From positions 1 to 39,144 of the forward strand of contig NZ_JADNDZ010000070.1 in the NCBI RefSeq assembly GCF_015552075.1: 39,144 bases of DNA, written 5' to 3'. Made by a program: the position numbers and the translations under genes. The notes beneath the pieces are model-generated. The model worked only from the letters and a program-made list of their open reading frames with translations, was not told where the DNA came from and made no database searches. This document shows, piece by piece, positions 35,311 through 39,144 of the stretch (positions are counted from its first letter, which is position 1; each line of letters begins with the position of its first letter). This DNA is from Collinsella aerofaciens (lineage in GTDB: Bacteria > Actinomycetota > Coriobacteriia > Coriobacteriales > Coriobacteriaceae).

Positions 35311-35375
35311 AAACCATCACAACATTCGATGAAAATCGCGATTTTGGCGAAAAGTATCGAATGTTGTGATGGTTT
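35311..35375. repeat. Palindromic repeat family A, copy 4
   Basis: Perfect 20-base arms: AAACCATCACAACATTCGAT (35311-35330) and its reverse complement at 35356-35375. The spacer GAAAATCGCGATTTTGGCGA nearly equals that of copy 3. Confidence 0.88.
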
Positions 35376-35494
35376 TCGCTGTGGGCGGTGCGGTTTCGCT
35401 GCAGAACCGCCAGCCCGCCGCCTGCCAGCCCGCCGCCCTCGTTACGTTTTCGCTGCATTTAGGTAAAGCGCCTGCTCCAAGCGGCGTTGCCTTG

Positions 35495-35500
35495 TATACT
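35495..35500 (+). promoter_or_regulatory. Likely -10 box of the gatCAB operon
   Basis: TATACT about 35 bases before the gatC start. No clear -35 is seen. A 13-base direct repeat CCAGCCCGCCGCC lies upstream, near 35410-35440. Confidence 0.45.
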
Positions 35501-35535
35501 AGAGCGGTTTATCTGTTATGCGGAAGGGAGCGCCT

Positions 35536-35847
35536 ATGGCACTCAGCGAGAAAGACGTGCGCGGCATCGCCGAGTACGCAAAGATCGCACTGACCGATGA
35601 CGAGCTCACCCAGATGACGTCCTACATGAACGACGCCGTCCGGATGCTCGAGCCCGTCTTGCAATATGACTTGCCCGACGTGGAGCCCACGTTCCATCCC
35701 ATCGGAAGCCTGTCCAACGTGATGGGCGATGACCTGCGCGAGCCCGAGCGCGACCTGCCGCTCGACGTTGCGCTCGAGAACGCCGGCAGCGCGCGTGACC
35801 GCTACTTCCGCGTGCCGTCCATTTTGGGAGAGGGGGAGAGCGAGTAA
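35536..35847 (+). CDS. gatC: Asp-tRNA(Asn)/Glu-tRNA(Gln) amidotransferase subunit C
   Basis: A 103-residue subunit that wraps around GatA and GatB and stabilises the complex that converts Glu-tRNA(Gln), and often Asp-tRNA(Asn), to the correct amide. Recognisable parts: VRGIAEYAKIALTDDELTQM near the N-terminus, the VEPTFHP segment in the middle, and YFRVPSILGEG at the C-terminus. Length is normal. The ATG at 35536 follows GAAGGGAG. Its stop overlaps the gatA start by one base. Confidence 0.95.
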   Translation: MALSEKDVRGIAEYAKIALTDDELTQMTSYMNDAVRMLEPVLQYDLPDVEPTFHPIGSLSNVMGDDLREPERDLPLDVALENAGSARDRYFRVPSILGEGESE

Positions 35848-37361
35848 TGGCCCAGAGCTTCGATTCCCTTACCGCCGCCCAGGTTGCCGCGGGCGTTGCC
35901 GCCGGTGACTTTACCGCTACCGAGGTGGCTCAGGCCTCCCTTGCCGCCGTTGAGGCGCGCGAGGGCGGGGTCCAGGCGTTCCTGCAGGTGTCGCCCGAGC
36001 TCGCGCTCGAGGCCGCCGCGCGCGTGGATGCCGACCGTGCCGCCGGAAAGCCGCTGCCCCCGCTCGCGGGCGTGCCGCTGGCCATCAAGGACAACATGAA
36101 CCTCGTGGGTACGCGCACCACCTGCGCTTCCCGCATGCTCGGGGATTACCAGAGCGTCTACACCGCCACCTGCGTCCAGCGTATGCTCGACGCCGGCTGC
36201 CTGCCCATGGGCAAGGTCAACATGGACGAGTTCGCCTTTGGTAGCTCTACCGAGAGCTCGGCCTTCCACCGTACCAACAACCCCTGGGATACCGAGCGCG
36301 TGCCCGGCGGCTCCTCGGGCGGCTCCGCTGCCGCCGTTGCCGCGGGCGAGGTCGCGCTCTCGCTGGGTTCGGACACCGGCGGCTCCATCCGCCAGCCGGC
36401 GGCGCTCTGCGGCGTGGTGGGCCTTAAGCCCACGTACGGCGCCGTGAGCCGTTACGGCGTGGTGGCCTTTGGCTCGTCGCTCGACCAGGTTGGCCCCTTC
36501 GGCCGTACGGTCGAGGACGTCGCGCTGGCCATGAACGCGCTTACCGGCGCGGGCCACGATCCGTACGACTGCACCAGCCAGGACTGTGCCGTCGACTTTA
36601 CCGAGCACCTCAACGACAGCATCGAGGGCAAGCGCGTGGGCATCATCCCCGCGTTCATGGAGGCTGAGGGCCTGACGCCCGAGGTCAAGGCCGCTGTTCA
36701 GCGCGCCGCCCAGGAGCTGCAGAACCAGGGTGCCGAGCTGGTCGAGGTCGACCTGCCGCACCTGGACGCCGCCATCGCCGCCTACTACGTCATCGGCCCG
36801 GCCGAGGCGTTCTCCAACCTGGCCCGCTTTGACGGCATCCGCTACGGCTATCAGGAGGAGGGCTGCGCCAACCTGTCCGACCAGAGCTCGCTTTCGCGCG
36901 CCCACGGCTTTGGCGCCGAGGCCAAGCGCCGTCAGATGCTTGGCGCCTACCTGCTGAGCTCGGGCGTGTACGACAAGTACTACTACGCTGCGCAAAAGGC
37001 CCGCACGCTCATCACGCAGGACTACGACGCCGCGTATGCCAAGGTGGACACCATCCTCATGCCCGCCTCGCCGCGCACGGCCTTTAAGTTTGGCGAGATC
37101 AGCGACCCCACGCAGATGTACCTCTCCGACCTGTACACCATCTCGCTCAACATTTGCGGCAACGGTGGTATCTCGGTGCCGCTGGGTCTGGGCGAGGACA
37201 GCAAGCTGCCCGTTTCTGCCCAGCTGGTGGGTCCGGCCTTTAAGGACCGTCAGCTGCTCACGTTTGCCCGCGCCCTTGAGCGCGGCTTTGCCGATGCCGC
37301 CACGGGTGCGCCCGCGCTTTCCGTCGCGCCCGATTTTGCCGGGAAGGGAGGCGAGCTGTAA
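35847..37361 (+). CDS. gatA: Asp-tRNA(Asn)/Glu-tRNA(Gln) amidotransferase subunit A
   Basis: A 504-residue amidase-signature enzyme that releases ammonia from glutamine for the GatB reaction. The catalytic Lys is in LAIKDNMN (about residue 76), the cis-Ser in GGSSGGSAAAV (about 150-160) and the nucleophile Ser in LGSDTGGSIRQPAALCG (about 172-180). KPTYGAVSRYGVVAFGSSLDQVGPF follows in usual form (quoted here: KPTYGAVSRYG and SSLDQVGPF). Normal length. The start overlaps the gatC stop and the stop overlaps the gatB start, each by one base (TAATG), a tightly coupled operon. Confidence 0.97.
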   Translation: MAQSFDSLTAAQVAAGVAAGDFTATEVAQASLAAVEAREGGVQAFLQVSPELALEAAARVDADRAAGKPLPPLAGVPLAIKDNMNLVGTRTTCASRMLGDYQSVYTATCVQRMLDAGCLPMGKVNMDEFAFGSSTESSAFHRTNNPWDTERVPGGSSGGSAAAVAAGEVALSLGSDTGGSIRQPAALCGVVGLKPTYGAVSRYGVVAFGSSLDQVGPFGRTVEDVALAMNALTGAGHDPYDCTSQDCAVDFTEHLNDSIEGKRVGIIPAFMEAEGLTPEVKAAVQRAAQELQNQGAELVEVDLPHLDAAIAAYYVIGPAEAFSNLARFDGIRYGYQEEGCANLSDQSSLSRAHGFGAEAKRRQMLGAYLLSSGVYDKYYYAAQKARTLITQDYDAAYAKVDTILMPASPRTAFKFGEISDPTQMYLSDLYTISLNICGNGGISVPLGLGEDSKLPVSAQLVGPAFKDRQLLTFARALERGFADAATGAPALSVAPDFAGKGGEL

Positions 37362-39037
37362 TGAAGGAGCTTTCCGAGGTCCTGCAGGATTGGGAGGCCG
37401 TGATCGGCCTGGAGATCCATACCGAGCTCACCGCACTCGATACCAAGATGTTCTGCAACTGCAAGCTCAGCCACGATGACGAGCCCAACGCTAACGTGTG
37501 CCCGGTGTGCCTGGGCCTGCCCGGCGCCCTGCCGGTGCCCAACAAGCGCGCCATCGAGAGCATCGTCAAGGCCGGTCTCGCCACCAACTGCGAGATCCAG
37601 CGCCACTCGATGTTCTACCGCAAGCACTACTTCTATCCCGATATGGCCAAGAACTTCCAGACCACGCAGGGTCCGGTCGCCTTTGCCATGTACGGCCATC
37701 TGGACCTGGACGTGACCGGTCGCGGTGCCGCCGAGCGCCCCGACTGCGCGTTTGGCGAGGCCGAGGCCCAGAGCCTGGCGAGCGCCTCGGCCAACGCCGA
37801 GGGCCTGTCCACGTCCATGTCCTCTACCATGCGCGAGGGCAATCAACGTGCCGGCCACCTGGCCAGCTACGACGCGTCCAACCTGCAGATGCCCGAGCGT
37901 CGCGAGGACGGTTCCTACACGGTGCCCATCCGCATCCTGCGCATCCACATGGAGGAGGACGCCGCCAAGATGGTCCACGTGGGCGGCGCCGAGGGCCGCA
38001 TTACCGCCGCGGCCGAGTCGCTCGTCGACTACAACCGCTGCGGCACGCCGCTGATTGAGCTCGTCACCGAGCCCGACCTGCGCACGCCCGAGGAAGCGCG
38101 CCTGTTTATGGAGAAGCTCCGTCGCATTTTCGTGACGCTGGGCATTTCGGACTGCTCCATGGAGAAGGGTTCCATGCGCTGCGACGGCAACGTGTCGCTG
38201 CGCCGCCGCGGAGAGACCAAGCTGGGCACCAAGACCGAGCTCAAGAACCTCAACTCGTTTAAGAGCCTGCACGACGGCCTTGCCTACGAGATCTGCCGCC
38301 AGGCCGAGGTACTCGAGGAGGGCGGCATCATCTATCAGGAGACCCGCCACTGGGAGCCCAGCCGCAAGCGCACCGTGGTCATGCGCGTGAAGGAGACGGC
38401 CGACGACTATCGTCTGTTCCCCGATCCCGACCTGGTGCCGTTCGATCTGGACGACGAGTTTATCGACCGCTGCCGTGGCGAGATTCCCGAGCTGCCCGAT
38501 GCCAAGCGCGCCCGTTTTGAGGCCGACTTTGGCATTAAGACGGCCGATGCCGAGCAGATTGCCGGCGATCCGGAGTTTGCCGACTTCTTTGAGGCCGCCG
38601 CTGCCGGTATGGCCGGCAAGGAGGCCCAGACGGTCGCAAACTTGCTGGTGAACGAGATGATTGCTTATCTTAAGGGCGCGGGCGTGTCGCTTGCCGAGTC
38701 CGGCATTGCGCCGGCTCAGGTGGCAGCGCTGGCCAAGCTGCTGGCGACCGATGCCATCAGCTCCAACCAAGCGCACGAGGTCTTTGAGGCCATGGCCCAG
38801 ACCGGCGACGACCCCAACAAGATCGTCGACGAGCGCGGTATGCGTCAGGTGAGCGATGCCGGCGCGCTGCAGCCGATTGTGGACGAGGTGCTGGCAAACT
38901 GTGCCGAACAGGCGCAGCAGTATCGTGACGGCAACCAGAAGGTCATCGGCTTTTTGATGGGCCAGTGCATGAAGGCGAGCCGCGGCAAGGGCAACCCGAA
39001 GCTCTTCAACGAGTTGCTGAGAACGTCGCTCTCGTAG
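37361..39037 (+). CDS. gatB: Asp-tRNA(Asn)/Glu-tRNA(Gln) amidotransferase subunit B
   Basis: A 558-residue subunit that binds the mischarged tRNA, activates its side chain with ATP and transfers ammonia. VIGLEIHTEL opens the kinase-like domain; the zinc cysteines are in CNCKLSH ... CPVCLGLPG; FYRKHYFYPDMAKNFQ, RIHMEEDAAK, SLVDYNRCGTPL and SMRCDGNVS are all conserved. The C-terminal helical and YqeY-like domain ends in IGFLMGQCMKASRGKGNP. It is roughly 60-80 residues longer than usual. The extra material appears mainly as a stretch of about 50 residues before RILRIHMEED (around GEAEAQSLASASANAEG). It is last in the operon, and a terminator follows. Confidence 0.96.
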   Translation: MKELSEVLQDWEAVIGLEIHTELTALDTKMFCNCKLSHDDEPNANVCPVCLGLPGALPVPNKRAIESIVKAGLATNCEIQRHSMFYRKHYFYPDMAKNFQTTQGPVAFAMYGHLDLDVTGRGAAERPDCAFGEAEAQSLASASANAEGLSTSMSSTMREGNQRAGHLASYDASNLQMPERREDGSYTVPIRILRIHMEEDAAKMVHVGGAEGRITAAAESLVDYNRCGTPLIELVTEPDLRTPEEARLFMEKLRRIFVTLGISDCSMEKGSMRCDGNVSLRRRGETKLGTKTELKNLNSFKSLHDGLAYEICRQAEVLEEGGIIYQETRHWEPSRKRTVVMRVKETADDYRLFPDPDLVPFDLDDEFIDRCRGEIPELPDAKRARFEADFGIKTADAEQIAGDPEFADFFEAAAAGMAGKEAQTVANLLVNEMIAYLKGAGVSLAESGIAPAQVAALAKLLATDAISSNQAHEVFEAMAQTGDDPNKIVDERGMRQVSDAGALQPIVDEVLANCAEQAQQYRDGNQKVIGFLMGQCMKASRGKGNPKLFNELLRTSLS

Positions 39038-39106
39038 CTGCGAGGCCGGGGAAGCCCCGAGTCGCCGGGGTGTTTCCTCCAAATTTCAAACAGTCCTGCG
39101 CAAGAC

Positions 39107-39132
39107 GAAGGCCACATTAAGTGGCCTTCTTT
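39107..39132 (+). terminator. Terminator of the gatCAB operon
   Basis: GAAGGCCAC pairs perfectly with GTGGCCTTC around ATTAA, followed by TTTG. It lies about 70 bases after the gatB stop codon. Confidence 0.85.
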
Positions 39133-39144
39133 GCGTGCGGAACT

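Noticed and set aside
37250-39082. 610-codon minus-strand open frame across gatB
   Set aside because: Shadow of a conserved essential gene, with no ribosome site or recognisable fold.

Overview
The window looks like chromosome of a high-GC Gram-positive gut actinobacterium, most likely a Collinsella-type member of the Coriobacteriia. This is inferred from the strong C/G third-position bias, GatCAB operon, LPXTG pili with a class C sortase, an actinobacterial GlnR-like regulator, and short palindromic repeats scattered between genes. No tRNA, rRNA, CRISPR array, intact transposase or phage gene was recognised.

Layout. 1-4330: GntR and LacI regulators, then a glutamine synthetase family gene followed by an orphan GlnR-like regulator, closed by a strong terminator. 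4459-6535: a lower-GC island with a secreted papain-fold peptidase homologue, an overlapping small membrane-anchored protein and a third secreted protein of unknown function. 6708-10847: an HtrA-type protease, a gene-free stretch holding a 29-bp perfect inverted repeat, and ligA. 10883-12447 (minus): a second, diverged copy of the peptidase plus small anchored protein pair. 12556-14803 (minus): MATE exporter and its MerR regulator, with a recognisable MerR-type promoter. 15063-18783: a heterodimeric ABC exporter. 18997-20034: a DUF559-like nuclease-fold protein lying between two copies of one palindromic repeat. 20268-22629: molybdenum cofactor genes moaA and a moaC-mobB fusion. 23020-25344: an MFS transporter and a HAD phosphatase. 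25854-35250: a sortase-assembled pilus locus (large beta-helix adhesin, two pilins, class C sortase) interrupted by an orphan AbiEi-like gene with a truncated partner. 35536-39037: gatC-gatA-gatB.

The strongest leads are these. (1) The pilus adhesin is split by a run of eight G just after its signal peptide; one added G joins signal and body, so it may be a phase-variable surface protein. (2) The peptidase plus small anchored protein cassette occurs twice, about 5 kb apart on opposite strands, with conserved C/H/D residues and gene order; I do not recognise it as a described system. (3) The glutamine synthetase homologue lacks several metal and catalytic residues and is paired with a GlnR-like regulator and a possible GlnR box. 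(4) At least three families of palindromic repeats are scattered through the window, one with compensatory arm changes.

Limits: all alignments were made by eye against remembered family consensus; no database search or folding calculation was run.
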